From Paenibacillus_S vulneris (GTDB taxonomy: Bacteria > Bacillota > Bacilli > Paenibacillales > NBRC-103111): a stretch of DNA of 64,000 nt. How positions within the stretch are numbered: position 1 is the first letter of the stretch; each line of letters starts with the position of its first letter. Under the pieces are notes generated by a model. The model did not search any database. It had not been told where the DNA came from and saw nothing but the letters and a program-made list of their open reading frames with translations. The position numbers and the translations under genes were made by a program. Positions 1 to 7,942 of the stretch are shown piece by piece. The stretch is from the NCBI RefSeq assembly GCF_039543185.1, contig NZ_BAABJG010000003.1:1-64000 (forward strand), in the 5' to 3' direction.

Positions 1-458
1 TTAGCCTTGATGTGGGTCGAATCCGAAACTAGCACTCGCCCTCCCACCATGCGATGCTGGACTGCCTGAAGCACAATTTCATCAAATACGTCTTGGAAGA
101 CCGTTGTATTTACGAAACGTTTGCGCCGGTTCCAGCTGATTGTTGTGTGGTCAGGGACGCGATCGGTCAGACCAAGTCCAAGGAACCAACGATAGGCGAG
201 ATTGGTTTGAATCTCCTGTTCTAAGCGTCGCTCCGAGCGAATGCCGTAAAAATAGCCAAGGAAGATCATTTTGAAGAGAACAACAGGATCAATAGCAGGT
301 CTTCCATTATCTTCACAGTAGAGTGGAGTTACTTTTTCACGAATGAAGTCAAAGCTGATATATTTGTCCACTTTGCGGAGCATATGATCTTGAGGAACAA
401 GGTCTTCGATAGATACGAACTCATACGCAGTTTGTTTACCTTGATTATAACGAAGCAT
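1..458 (-). CDS. IS1182 family transposase, N-terminal part (cut by window edge)
   Basis: The frame opens with ATG at 458-456 and runs without a stop to base 1, giving about 152 residues. The product begins MLRYNQGKQTAYEFVSIEDL and contains RPAIDPVVLFKMIFLGYFYG and DRVPDHTTISWNRRKR, typical of the N-terminal DUF772 domain of IS1182/IS5-like DDE transposases. It ends just after SDSTHIKA, where the first catalytic Asp of the DDE core is expected. Such enzymes cut and join the element ends. Only the missing C-terminus prevents judging whether the copy is intact. Confidence 0.85.
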   Translation of the reverse strand, partial: MLRYNQGKQTAYEFVSIEDLVPQDHMLRKVDKYISFDFIREKVTPLYCEDNGRPAIDPVVLFKMIFLGYFYGIRSERRLEQEIQTNLAYRWFLGLGLTDRVPDHTTISWNRRKRFVNTTVFQDVFDEIVLQAVQHRMVGGRVLVSDSTHIKA

Positions 459-563
459 TGTTTTCACCGTCCGATTAATGTAGTACTTATATTATACAAC
501 ATTAACGCGGTGTCGTGATAAAAATGAGCATAAAGAATGGCTGTCGAGACTTTTTCGACAGCC
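1..563 (-). mobile_element. IS1182-type insertion sequence, 5' part
   Basis: This is the upstream portion of an insertion sequence whose transposase runs leftward out of the window. Upstream of the transposase start lies an inverted repeat at 539-563 (GGCTGTCGA, 7-base spacer, TCGACAGCC), which I take as the likely terminal region of the element. The exact end and any target duplication cannot be fixed because the other end is outside the window. Confidence 0.6.
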
Positions 564-566
564 TGT

Positions 567-592
567 AGACCTCGAAAGAGGTCTCTTTTTTT
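567..592 (+). terminator. Rho-independent terminator
   Basis: The stem AGACCTC / GAGGTCT encloses a GAAA tetraloop and is followed by CTTTTTTT. It reads rightward, between the IS element and the next gene. The transcript it ends must come from outside or through the IS. Confidence 0.7.
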
Positions 593-693
593 GCCCAAAA
601 CCCGAAAGAACATGAAGAAGTTTTTCTCTTTAATTCGGTCTTTCGCTGTATTTTAATGAATAGAAGGAATCGATTCGGGAGAGGCGGGGTACA

Positions 694-1227
694 GTGTCGT
701 TAACCATTCTTTTTTTACTGGGAATTATAGGGGTTACGCTTGTTATGACATTCAGAGCTGCGCTGGCAAGGGCTATACTTGACGACAACGCCGTCGTTCA
801 AAGATTGCGAGGAGCCGCATGGTTTCATCATTATTGGAAAGGCGGTCTGCTGCTGTTTGCGGTGAATGCCGCATTGTTTTTTACCGCCGTGCTTGGATTT
901 TACGGGGCCATAATGTATTCCATACCGTACGTTCACATTCTGTTGATGCTTATTGCTGTCGTGGGGAGTATCTATGTATGGCTAATCATCAATCGCTCTT
1001 GGCGGGGGCTGCGGCGTGACCGCATCAAGATGGGATTGGTGGGAAGCAGCTTTTATGCTTTATTAGGCATGATGTTCATGTATGGGCTGATGACACTTAA
1101 GCCATCGTATCCGGGTGAGGATACCTTTATGGGAGCCATCGGTCTCCTGTTCGCCATCGTTGCAGCCCTCGGTGCATTCGTCACCTGCTTGGTATTGACC
1201 GGCTTTTCGAAGAGCGATCAGAAATGA
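694..1227 (+). CDS. Hypothetical multi-pass membrane protein
   Basis: The 177-residue protein starts with GTG at 694. It shows about five hydrophobic spans (residues about 3-20, 48-72, 78-100, 117-137 and 147-170) separated by short basic loops such as NRSWRGLRRDRIK, which suggests an inner-membrane protein with cytoplasmic positive loops. I recognise no family motif or catalytic residue. It stands alone: the IS lies upstream and the MazG-like gene downstream is on the other strand. No function is assigned. Confidence 0.6.
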   Translation: MSLTILFLLGIIGVTLVMTFRAALARAILDDNAVVQRLRGAAWFHHYWKGGLLLFAVNAALFFTAVLGFYGAIMYSIPYVHILLMLIAVVGSIYVWLIINRSWRGLRRDRIKMGLVGSSFYALLGMMFMYGLMTLKPSYPGEDTFMGAIGLLFAIVAALGAFVTCLVLTGFSKSDQK

Positions 1228-1279
1228 ATCATAGGCTGTGAGAACTCGATCGGATGCGGGTCGGCCATACAGAGCTCCA

Positions 1280-1645
1280 TTACTTATTATATCTGCGTCT
1301 GATCTCGGCCAGCTTGTTCTCCAGCTCATGCTCCAAATCCAGCTCAAAGAAATTTGCAAGCTTGCACAGATAAGCCAGGCAGTCGGCAAATTCCTTCCCC
1401 AGATTTTCTTTAATTTCTTCCTTCGCCTGCAGGTAGGCTTCGTTTTGGTCCAGGCCCGCGTCCCTCAAATCCGCCGTTCTATACAGCAGGGTACGGAATT
1501 CCTCCGCTACCTCGGCAACCTCTGTCGTGAGCAGCATGTGAATATACAGCAGAAACTCCTTGCTGGATTGAAAGTCATTCTTATCGACCTTGTCCCAGCC
1601 CATATCCTCCTGAAAAGTCTGATACATTTGTTGAACCGCTTTCAA
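1280..1645 (-). CDS. MazG-like nucleotide pyrophosphohydrolase
   Basis: The 121-residue all-helical protein fits the MazG/dUTPase-2 family of NTP pyrophosphohydrolases, which hydrolyse (often aberrant) NTPs to NMP and PPi with Mg2+. Metal-binding carboxylates appear as TEVAEVAEEFR (residues about 41-51) and KEFADCLAYLCKLANFF (about 84-100), the EXXE and EXXD pattern of the fold. The length is right for a single-domain MazG-like protein. TTG at 1645 is chosen as start because GGGAAGAGG lies just upstream. The gene is divergent from the phosphatase at 1723. Confidence 0.75.
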   Translation of the reverse strand: MKAVQQMYQTFQEDMGWDKVDKNDFQSSKEFLLYIHMLLTTEVAEVAEEFRTLLYRTADLRDAGLDQNEAYLQAKEEIKENLGKEFADCLAYLCKLANFFELDLEHELENKLAEIRRRYNK

Positions 1646-1722
1646 TTAACCTCTTCCCTTCTGATCCTGTTATAAATTACAATTATTGTTATTATACGAC
1701 ATAGATAGGAGGAAGAACATAC

Positions 1723-2265
1723 ATGATTTATGTCATCAGGCACGGGCAAACCGATAGGAACAAGGAAGGCAGACTGCAGGGGAGACAGGGGCTTCCGCTC
1801 AATGACAGCGGCATCAAGCAGGCGGAATGGGTAAGAGACCATCTTCGGCACATACCGTTTGATTACGTCTTTTCCTCTCCCCAGGAAAGAGCGCTCCAAA
1901 CGGCACAAATCATAACGGGGAAGCCGCCGATAACGGATCCGAGACTCGATGTGTTTGATCTGGGCGAAGCGGACGGACTAACCAAAGCGGAAGTCAAGAT
2001 GGCCGGTGCCGTTCCCGATCCCAGCGTGTATGAAGGCGTTGAGGATGTGGACGGGTTTGTTAGAAGGGTTTTCGCATTTATGCATGAGCTCGAGAAAAAG
2101 TACGGCTTGCAACAGGCCCACATTCTACTATCCGGACACCGGTGTACGACGGGATGTATAGGATCGTATTTCGAAGGTCTGCCCAAGGACGGCAACCTCT
2201 TGAAATTATCTTCAGACAGTGGACAGTACAAAACGTATTCCTTCCGTTCGTTGAATTTGACATAA
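1723..2265 (+). CDS. Histidine phosphatase family protein (phosphoglycerate-mutase-like)
   Basis: The N-terminus MIYVIRHGQTDRNKEGRLQG carries the RHG signature with the catalytic His near residue 7, followed by the usual LNDSGIKQAEWVRDHL and SSPQERALQTAQI blocks. Members remove phosphate through a phospho-histidine intermediate. The second catalytic His normally lies in a VSHGG motif, but here the segment is ILLSGHRCTTGC: the His is kept while the glycines after it are replaced. The start has a well placed AGGAGG. Substrate cannot be read from the sequence. The next gene starts 33 bases later on the same strand. Confidence 0.85.
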   Translation: MIYVIRHGQTDRNKEGRLQGRQGLPLNDSGIKQAEWVRDHLRHIPFDYVFSSPQERALQTAQIITGKPPITDPRLDVFDLGEADGLTKAEVKMAGAVPDPSVYEGVEDVDGFVRRVFAFMHELEKKYGLQQAHILLSGHRCTTGCIGSYFEGLPKDGNLLKLSSDSGQYKTYSFRSLNLT

Positions 2266-2298
2266 CTATAATAAAATAAAACGAGGTGCATTACTAAG

Positions 2299-2946
2299 AT
2301 GCCACTGCCGATGATTCATTTCCAAGTTGCCGTTCATTTTTTCCGGAATGAGGATATTCCTGCTTCTTTTATTCTTGGCAATATAGCGCCGGATGCTATC
2401 CACATGAGAAAGAACGCAAGCAGAGAGGATAAGAAGAGAACTCATTTTGATGCTGAATCCGATACTAGTAAGCGGGAGCTCGTACAGAGGGAATATTCCC
2501 ATTACATCAGCATGAATGCCAATGAGGAATGGAAATGGTTTGTTCGAGGATACTTTGCTCATGTGCTTACCGATTATTTTTGGGTGCAGCAAGTGTATTC
2601 CAGCTTTAAAGAGAAGGCTTTGGCTGATGGGCTGGAACCCGAATCGATGAGAAGAGCCTATTATCGGGATACGGATCAGATCGATTTCAACTACTATCGA
2701 AACAAACCGTGGACCGGCAAGGTTTGGAGCCAATTGATTCAATCCAAAGCCTTTGCTCTGGAGCCTTACGTTACCTTTGATGAAGTGAACTATTGGCGGT
2801 ACAGGACGGTACATTGGTTCGATCTGTTGGCCAAGGAGCCGGGAGAGACGCCGCGTTATATTACGGAGCCGATGACCGAGGAATTTAGCCAAGCTGCCGC
2901 CGAGCGCGTGAAACAGGTACTTACGGATTGGGACCCAACGCTTTAA
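2299..2946 (+). CDS. Zinc-dependent phospholipase C-like hydrolase
   Basis: The 215-residue protein begins MPLPMIHFQVAVHFF and continues ASFILGNIAPDAIHMR, the N-terminal pattern (His plus GxxxPD) of the zinc-dependent phospholipase C / S1-P1 nuclease-like family common in Bacillota. Further His and Asp residues (KKRTHFD, RGYFAHVLTDYFW) are consistent with a three-metal site. There is no signal peptide, so a cytoplasmic role is likely. It directly follows the histidine phosphatase on the same strand and may be co-transcribed. The true substrate is unknown. Confidence 0.6.
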   Translation: MPLPMIHFQVAVHFFRNEDIPASFILGNIAPDAIHMRKNASREDKKRTHFDAESDTSKRELVQREYSHYISMNANEEWKWFVRGYFAHVLTDYFWVQQVYSSFKEKALADGLEPESMRRAYYRDTDQIDFNYYRNKPWTGKVWSQLIQSKAFALEPYVTFDEVNYWRYRTVHWFDLLAKEPGETPRYITEPMTEEFSQAAAERVKQVLTDWDPTL

Positions 2947-3054
2947 TATTTCGTCTAATGGCAGCTGGCCATAAGAGTATAATGATTTATTACCTTTATT
3001 TGGTATGTGGATGAAGCATATTATTAGGAAAAGGCTGCCGCCTAAAGGAGTTTG

Positions 3055-3144
3055 ATGATCATTCGACATAGGCAAATCGGCAGACTACCGCGGGCCAAAG
3101 ATGCGGAAAGCATAAGACTGCTTCAAAGCATAATGGACTTTTGA
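3055..3144 (+). CDS. Possible 29-residue small ORF or gene remnant
   Basis: ATG at 3055 follows AAAGGAG at a good spacing (4 bases) and opens a short frame reading MIIRHRQIGRLPRAKDAESI and then RLLQSIMDF before TGA. It sits 37 bases ahead of the GNAT gene. It could be a leader peptide, a small protein, or the decayed 5' end of another acetyltransferase-like gene (the AKDAESIRLLQ segment resembles the start of some GNAT proteins). Evidence is limited to the ribosome binding site. Confidence 0.25.
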   Translation: MIIRHRQIGRLPRAKDAESIRLLQSIMDF

Positions 3145-3181
3145 TCATGGGATAATTGCACTATTAAGGGGAAGGAAGCGT

Positions 3182-3658
3182 ATGATCTTTAGAGAATTGG
3201 ATGAGCTGGATGAAAAGCTGAAGGCGGGCATGGAAGCATTGAGAGGCACTATGATCGTATCAAGGGGCCGCGTACATATTTTGCAGGAACTGCCGGGATT
3301 TGCCGCAATGATCGGCGACGAGATCCAGGGATTAATCACCTATCATCTGCGTGAGGACGAATGTGAAATTGTCTCTCTGGACAGCAGAATCGAGGGCAAA
3401 GGTCTAGGAACGAAGCTAATCCAACTTGTTATAGAAAAAGCAAGACAGAAGGGCTGCAGACGAGTCTGGCTGATTACGTCCAATGATAATATAAAAGCGA
3501 TACGCTTTTATCAGAAAAGAGGCTTCGATTTAAAGGCTGTTTATCCCGATGCGATTACGGAAGCACGAAAAATAAAGCCCTCCATTCCATGGGTAGGGTA
3601 CGACGGCATCCCTGTTCGGCATGAAGTTGAATTTGAGTATAGGGTAACGCAGCTGTAA
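3182..3658 (+). CDS. GNAT family N-acetyltransferase
   Basis: The 158-residue protein has the GNAT fold. ALRGTMIVSRGRVH leads into the acetyl-CoA-binding segment SRIEGKGLGTKLIQLVIEKA (motif A, RxxGxG/A variant EGKGLGTKL, residues about 77-96). This is followed by VWLITSNDNIKAIRFYQKRGF (motif B), where the Tyr is the usual general acid. Such enzymes transfer an acetyl group to an amine of a small molecule or protein. A GGAAGGAAG ribosome binding site precedes ATG at 3182. It stands 44 bases before the nucleotidyltransferase gene on the same strand. Confidence 0.9.
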   Translation: MIFRELDELDEKLKAGMEALRGTMIVSRGRVHILQELPGFAAMIGDEIQGLITYHLREDECEIVSLDSRIEGKGLGTKLIQLVIEKARQKGCRRVWLITSNDNIKAIRFYQKRGFDLKAVYPDAITEARKIKPSIPWVGYDGIPVRHEVEFEYRVTQL

Positions 3659-3702
3659 GGTTGTTCTGCTCATAGATCGCTGCAGATGAGGAGGATGTCA
3701 GG

Positions 3703-4224
3703 ATGACGATAACCCGTGAGACCATTATACAAGAAATCGCCGCCGATCTCGGAAGTCAGGACTATATACTGGCAATCTGGCTGGAGGGCTCGGACGGTAC
3801 CGGGAGCTTGGACGAATATTCGGACATCGACATGGTGTGCTATACCAAGGAAGGCTTCGGAGAGGCCGCATTGTCGCGGCTGGATGATTGTATCGGACGC
3901 ATGGGTGCGGTCGATATTGCCTATGAACAGCCGGGGCGGCCCGCCAATAACCGTTATAAGGTTTATCATATCATAGGGACCCCGGACCATTTGTTGATCG
4001 ATGTGACCGTGCAGAGCGAGAGTATGCCCGTTGCATTTATCCATGAGGACCTGACCGTAGTACCGGTTGTTTTGATCGATAAAGCAGGCATTGTGAAAAT
4101 GGCGCATGTGGAGTCTGCTGCCCATCTATCCCGGCTTCGCCAGCAATGGCTGCAGGCCCAGGCTATATACAGTCAGAGGAGCCGGGCAGTGAAGTATACT
4201 AAGCGCGGGCTATTTTTGGAGTAG
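3703..4224 (+). CDS. Nucleotidyltransferase, N-terminal part (gene interrupted by amber stop)
   Basis: The 173-residue N-terminal part carries the nucleotidyltransferase motif GSDGTGSLDEYSDIDM (residues about 29-44), with the two metal-binding Asp in the DxD element. Such enzymes transfer AMP or another NMP to a small substrate such as an antibiotic or to a protein. The frame ends at TAG 4222-4224 and the same frame reopens at once with ATG at 4225. The next 81 codons supply the missing helical C-terminal domain. The catalytic motif is intact, so a truncated product could be made, but the fold would lack its second domain. Confidence 0.75.
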   Translation: MTITRETIIQEIAADLGSQDYILAIWLEGSDGTGSLDEYSDIDMVCYTKEGFGEAALSRLDDCIGRMGAVDIAYEQPGRPANNRYKVYHIIGTPDHLLIDVTVQSESMPVAFIHEDLTVVPVVLIDKAGIVKMAHVESAAHLSRLRQQWLQAQAIYSQRSRAVKYTKRGLFLE

Positions 4225-4470
4225 ATGATCTACTATCAGAAATACGTTTTGCAGCCGTTGGTCGATGTGCTCCGCATCCTCCATACTCCTTATCAGGCGG
4301 ACTGCTATTTAGTGCACGGTTCGAGGGATTTTCCGGCGGACGTGGTGCTGACTCTGGAATATCTATATGGGGTCAAAACCGTGCAAGATATAGCAGAGCG
4401 GATCGAGGCGGCCGATGAGATGTTTCATCAGGCTGTGGCTGAGACGAAGGCCAGGCTCTCCTGGGCATAG
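4225..4470 (+). pseudogene. C-terminal domain of the interrupted nucleotidyltransferase
   Basis: This stretch is in the same frame as the gene ending at 4224, separated only by the TAG codon. Its product MIYYQKYVLQPLVDVLRILH and following KADYYLVH-like segment (QADCYLVHGSRDFPADVV) look like the helical substrate domain that normally follows KRGLFLE in full-length proteins of this type, giving about 255 residues in total. No ribosome binding site precedes ATG 4225, because those bases encode the upstream KRGLFLE. I read the pair as one gene with a nonsense mutation rather than two genes; readthrough is possible. Confidence 0.7.
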
Positions 4471-4570
4471 GCGGATTAGAGTAACCACTGCGCTAAGTCT
4501 TAAGCAGCACAAGCAGCCCTCCACACGGATAAAGTGATGGAGGGTTCTTGCTTTCCGGCGTTTATTAATC

Positions 4571-4813
4571 CTAGCCAAACAAAATATCCAGTACGGTTCC
4601 CAGCTGCCCTCGGCTTTTTCCTTCAAGAATACTGGGATTGTACACTTCGACGAAACCGCAATGCTCACAGGAAACAAACAGAAAATGATTGTGTTGAATA
4701 TCTAGGAGCTTGCTTAACCCGGTTCCTGTCATAGCAACTTCCTTGATTCTGCAGCTAGTGCCGCTGCATTTGGAGCATTTGAACTTTTCCTGGATGGCAT
4801 CCTCGATTCTCAT
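4571..4813 (-). CDS. Zinc-ribbon protein (DUF2082-like)
   Basis: The 80-residue protein has two CxxC knuckles, FKCSKC (residues about 10-15) and VSCEHC (about 46-51), flanking a hydrophobic core, the pattern of the small nucleic-acid-binding zinc-ribbon family. The C-terminal NPSILEGKSRGQLGTVLDIL is also typical. Its ligand is unknown. Two ATG codons follow AGGAGG. The second (4813) is better spaced (9 bases) and is used here; the first (4819) lies 3 bases after it. The gene is flanked by the WYL regulator on the same strand. Confidence 0.65.
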   Translation of the reverse strand: MRIEDAIQEKFKCSKCSGTSCRIKEVAMTGTGLSKLLDIQHNHFLFVSCEHCGFVEVYNPSILEGKSRGQLGTVLDILFG

Positions 4814-4888
4814 CAGCATTCGCCTCCTATTTATTTACAACTATGACGAGTGGTTGTAATAGAAAGTTCCGGTCTCGAAGAAAAAGAA

Positions 4889-5875
4889 TCAGTCATACAT
4901 CGTCATAATAGCCTGTGCCCCTGCCACGACGGCTTGCCGCAGCTCTGCGGGTTCCAGAATGAGAAGCCGGGCCCCGAACCCCAGTATGATCCCGACAGCC
5001 GATTCCAAGGTATTGAATGCCAATTCAGCCTCATACCATCCGTCAGGGGAGGGTTCGCTCCACGCTTGGATGCGGACATAACGTGTCTGCTCCAATCGGG
5101 CACGGGCCTCTTCGTGCACCCTTGCGCGTGCCGGATAAGTCGGCAGATCCGCGCGGAACCGATTCACCGACTGCTCCCAATAGGAGGCAAGCTGAAAGCC
5201 TTCCGGCCGTACGGCGGGTGCTGACAGCATTTCCGCCGCGCGAATGCGCGAGATACGGTAGGTTCTTGGCTCGACAGTTTTCATATTTTGGGGGTCGCTA
5301 GCATTCGAATCAGCAGGAAGCGCAACAAGGTACCAAAGCGTGCCCTTCACTACAAGGCCTAACGGATGCACCGTGCGATAGCCGGATCTGCTTTCCGATA
5401 CGTAGTCCATATGAAGCTGCCGCCCTTCCCAGACGGCCTCTTGCACAAGGTGCAAGAGCGGCACATTCTCTCCGGACGGATGCCATCCGGCTCCGTCCAC
5501 GTGCAGCCTCTCGCGGGTGTACTCGACATCCCGCCGCAAGGTGGGGGTCAATGAGGCCAGCAGCTTAAGCAGCGCGGCCTCAAAGGTACTGTCCCAGCCG
5601 AGATCGGCGACATGACGATGGGGCTTGGCAGCGAGTAAGGAGACGATCTCGCTCTTGTTCATGTTGGCCCAGTCTGTGCGATATCCCTCCATCAGCTTCC
5701 AGCCTCCTTGCGAACCTCGTTCGGCATAGACAGGTATGCCTGCAGCGCTAAGCGCCTCCATATCACGGAAGATGGTTCGTACGGATACTTCTAATTTTGC
5801 AGCCAGCTCATTCGAGGTCAGACTGCCCTGCGTATGCAGCAGGAGCATAATTTTCAAAAGCCGGTCCGCTCTCAA
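4889..5875 (-). CDS. WYL-domain transcriptional regulator (YafY/DeoR-like)
   Basis: The 328-residue protein has an N-terminal winged helix (residues about 5-60: MLLLHTQGSLTSNELAAKLE, then SVRTIFRDMEALSAAGIPVY). A WYL-type domain follows around residues 140-210 (LHMDYVSESRSGYRTVHPLG and GTLWYLVAL), ending in a WCX-like C-terminus. Such proteins bind DNA, and the WYL domain is thought to sense a small ligand. TTG at 5875 is preceded by AAGGAAGTGA. It is divergent from the SDR gene at 5995, with 119 bases between them, so that gene is its likely target. Confidence 0.88.
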   Translation of the reverse strand: MRADRLLKIMLLLHTQGSLTSNELAAKLEVSVRTIFRDMEALSAAGIPVYAERGSQGGWKLMEGYRTDWANMNKSEIVSLLAAKPHRHVADLGWDSTFEAALLKLLASLTPTLRRDVEYTRERLHVDGAGWHPSGENVPLLHLVQEAVWEGRQLHMDYVSESRSGYRTVHPLGLVVKGTLWYLVALPADSNASDPQNMKTVEPRTYRISRIRAAEMLSAPAVRPEGFQLASYWEQSVNRFRADLPTYPARARVHEEARARLEQTRYVRIQAWSEPSPDGWYEAELAFNTLESAVGIILGFGARLLILEPAELRQAVVAGAQAIMTMYD

Positions 5876-5994
5876 AGGGCATCACTTCCTTGCTCATGGT
5901 TTTCTTTTATTTTATCACATATATATGACAGTCCTTGACATGATTACTTTGTTATCTTAAAGATGAAACTAAGAGAGAAGGAGTTGCTAGTAGG

Positions 5995-6882
5995 ATGAGC
6001 ATTCATGCGAACAAGCCCTTGGAAGGGCGCGTTGCTCTAGTTGCCGGAGCGACTCGTGGTGCGGGCAGAGCCATTGCAATCAAGCTGGGAGAAGCGGGGG
6101 CGACAGTGTATGTTACCGGCCGGAGCACCAGAGGCAACCCGTCCCCGATGAAGAGACCGGAAACCATTGAGGAAACCGCTGAGCTGGTCACTGCCAGGGG
6201 AGGCTTCGGCATATACCACGCTGTGGATCATACAGAGGAGTCCCAGGTGAAGATGCTGTTCGAGCGCATAAGCGATGAGCAGAAGGGACGGTTGGATATT
6301 CTCGTCAATGACGTATGGGGCGGGGAGATGCTCGTCCACTGGGGTACGGGCTTCTGGGAAAGCCCGCTGGCAGACGGCCTCCTTCTTCAAAAGCAAGCGG
6401 TGCACTCGCACATGATCACTTCGTATTACGCCGCGCCCCTTATGGTGAAACGTAAGCGGGGACTCATCGTCGAAGTGACCGACGGGGTAGGCTATCACTA
6501 TCGGGGCAATCTGTACCACAGCCTTGCCAAAATCGGAGTTTCTCATCTAGCTCAAGCGATGGCGGCCGATCTCAAGCCGCATGGCGTTGCCGCAGTTTCG
6601 GTGACCCCGGGATTTTTGCGCTCCGAGGAGATGCTGGAGCATTTCGGAGTTACGGAGGAGAATTGGCAGGAAGCAGGGAAGAAGGATATTCATTTCCTGC
6701 AATCGGAGACTCCGTTTTTCGTCGGGCAGGCGATTGCTTCCTTGGCGACGGACCCCCGAGTGATGGATAAAACCGGCCAGCTCCTCAGCTCATGGGGATT
6801 ATCGGACGATTACGGATTTGCCGATGAAGACGGCCGACGCCCGCACTGGGGACGCTACGCGGAGGAGCAGGGCTTCAGCTAG
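5995..6882 (+). CDS. SDR family oxidoreductase with altered catalytic Tyr
   Basis: The 295-residue Rossmann protein binds NAD(P) through AGATRGAGRAIAIKLGEAG (residues about 17-35). VTPGFLRSEEML lies near residue 205 and resembles DHRS1-type SDRs. The usual YxxxK catalytic pair should sit in the segment NLYHSLAKIGVSHLA. Aligned on the Lys, the Tyr position is His (codon CAC), with a Tyr one residue earlier. Activity may therefore be reduced or altered. It faces the WYL regulator and is followed by a terminator at 6933. The substrate is unknown. Confidence 0.85.
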   Translation: MSIHANKPLEGRVALVAGATRGAGRAIAIKLGEAGATVYVTGRSTRGNPSPMKRPETIEETAELVTARGGFGIYHAVDHTEESQVKMLFERISDEQKGRLDILVNDVWGGEMLVHWGTGFWESPLADGLLLQKQAVHSHMITSYYAAPLMVKRKRGLIVEVTDGVGYHYRGNLYHSLAKIGVSHLAQAMAADLKPHGVAAVSVTPGFLRSEEMLEHFGVTEENWQEAGKKDIHFLQSETPFFVGQAIASLATDPRVMDKTGQLLSSWGLSDDYGFADEDGRRPHWGRYAEEQGFS

Positions 6883-6932
6883 AATGAGTTCGGCTTGAAC
6901 CAAACTATTTTCAAACAATTCGGCGTATAAAT

Positions 6933-6974
6933 AAAGGATCGCAGACTGCTATGCCAGTACTTCGATCCTTTTTT
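6933..6974 (+). terminator. Terminator after SDR gene
   Basis: The stem AAAGGATCG / CGATCCTTT encloses a loop of about 21 bases and is followed by TTTT. It lies 50 bases after the SDR stop codon. Confidence 0.6.
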
Positions 6975-7147
6975 CTATGAATCATCATTGCTAAACGAAC
7001 ATTTGTTTGGTAAAATTACAATAATATGGTACAGTATGTCAGTTTGGCAAGTCCAGTTCACTTGATGACATCGTCTTCTAGAGTGTTGGATCAGAGAGCT
7101 CTCCAATCCATTCATCAGGATGGCTCGGCCTTAAAGGAGGGGACAGA

Positions 7148-7906
7148 ATGATTAAGAGAAAACTGACCGCCGCCTACTTCACTTCTTGGGCTATCGTGCT
7201 GTGGGTTTCATTTCCCTTCGTGTCTCTGGAGGGAGCTTGGAATGCCGCTCAGAACTATTTGTCCTGGGCTGCTATCATTGCGATGTATGCCGTACCTTCC
7301 ATTTTTCTGTACGGTATTCTTATTTCCTCTCTGTTGGAGCTGGGCGCAGCGAAGCTGAAAGTTTCCGGTCCTGTCGAATGGATAACGTCCGGCTTGCTGC
7401 ATGCTGTCTTCGGGCTTTTATTCGGTTTTGTCCTCCAATCTTCCATGTTCAGCATCATGGGCGGGGCTTCGGCGATCTTATTCTTTCTTATTGACAGAAT
7501 CATTCTGGCGTTTCTTCCGTACCTTAGACGGAGCTTACGCGTTGTACTGTTCAGCGCACCCCTTCTTCTTTTTGGAATATCCGCAGGATCGATCTATGCT
7601 CTCTCGCCACCCAAGCCGCCCTTTACCAGTACGGATGCCGTGCAATTCGCGACTTCGGGCACCGGAACGGTAATCGACTTATTCCCTAAGCAAGCCGGTA
7701 TGGTGAAGCTTCAGATCGAAGGGTATGATGTAGAGCGAGAAACGGCCGTGGAAGAGACCGGGGAAAAAGAAAAGTATCTGGTACATTTCATAGAGCGTTG
7801 GAGCAAGGGGGAAGAAAAGGGAGAACACCGCATGATTTATGAGGTGACCCGAGGTGCGATGGGAGGAAAGGGCGGCGGAGGCAACGAGCCGCCTTATAGG
7901 AGGTAA
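7148..7906 (+). CDS. Hypothetical membrane protein
   Basis: The 252-residue protein has about five hydrophobic segments in its first 165 residues (about 9-28, 36-60, 77-98, 105-122 and 130-155). A soluble acidic tail of about 85 residues follows (ERETAVEETGEKEKYLVHFI). An AAAGGAGGGG ribosome binding site precedes ATG at 7148. I recognise no family. The gene ends 36 bases before the phosphotransferase gene, so the two may be co-transcribed. Confidence 0.65.
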   Translation: MIKRKLTAAYFTSWAIVLWVSFPFVSLEGAWNAAQNYLSWAAIIAMYAVPSIFLYGILISSLLELGAAKLKVSGPVEWITSGLLHAVFGLLFGFVLQSSMFSIMGGASAILFFLIDRIILAFLPYLRRSLRVVLFSAPLLLFGISAGSIYALSPPKPPFTSTDAVQFATSGTGTVIDLFPKQAGMVKLQIEGYDVERETAVEETGEKEKYLVHFIERWSKGEEKGEHRMIYEVTRGAMGGKGGGGNEPPYRR

Positions 7907-7942
7907 GGGAGCAACTAAATCTAAGCAAAGGATGGGAAAAGT

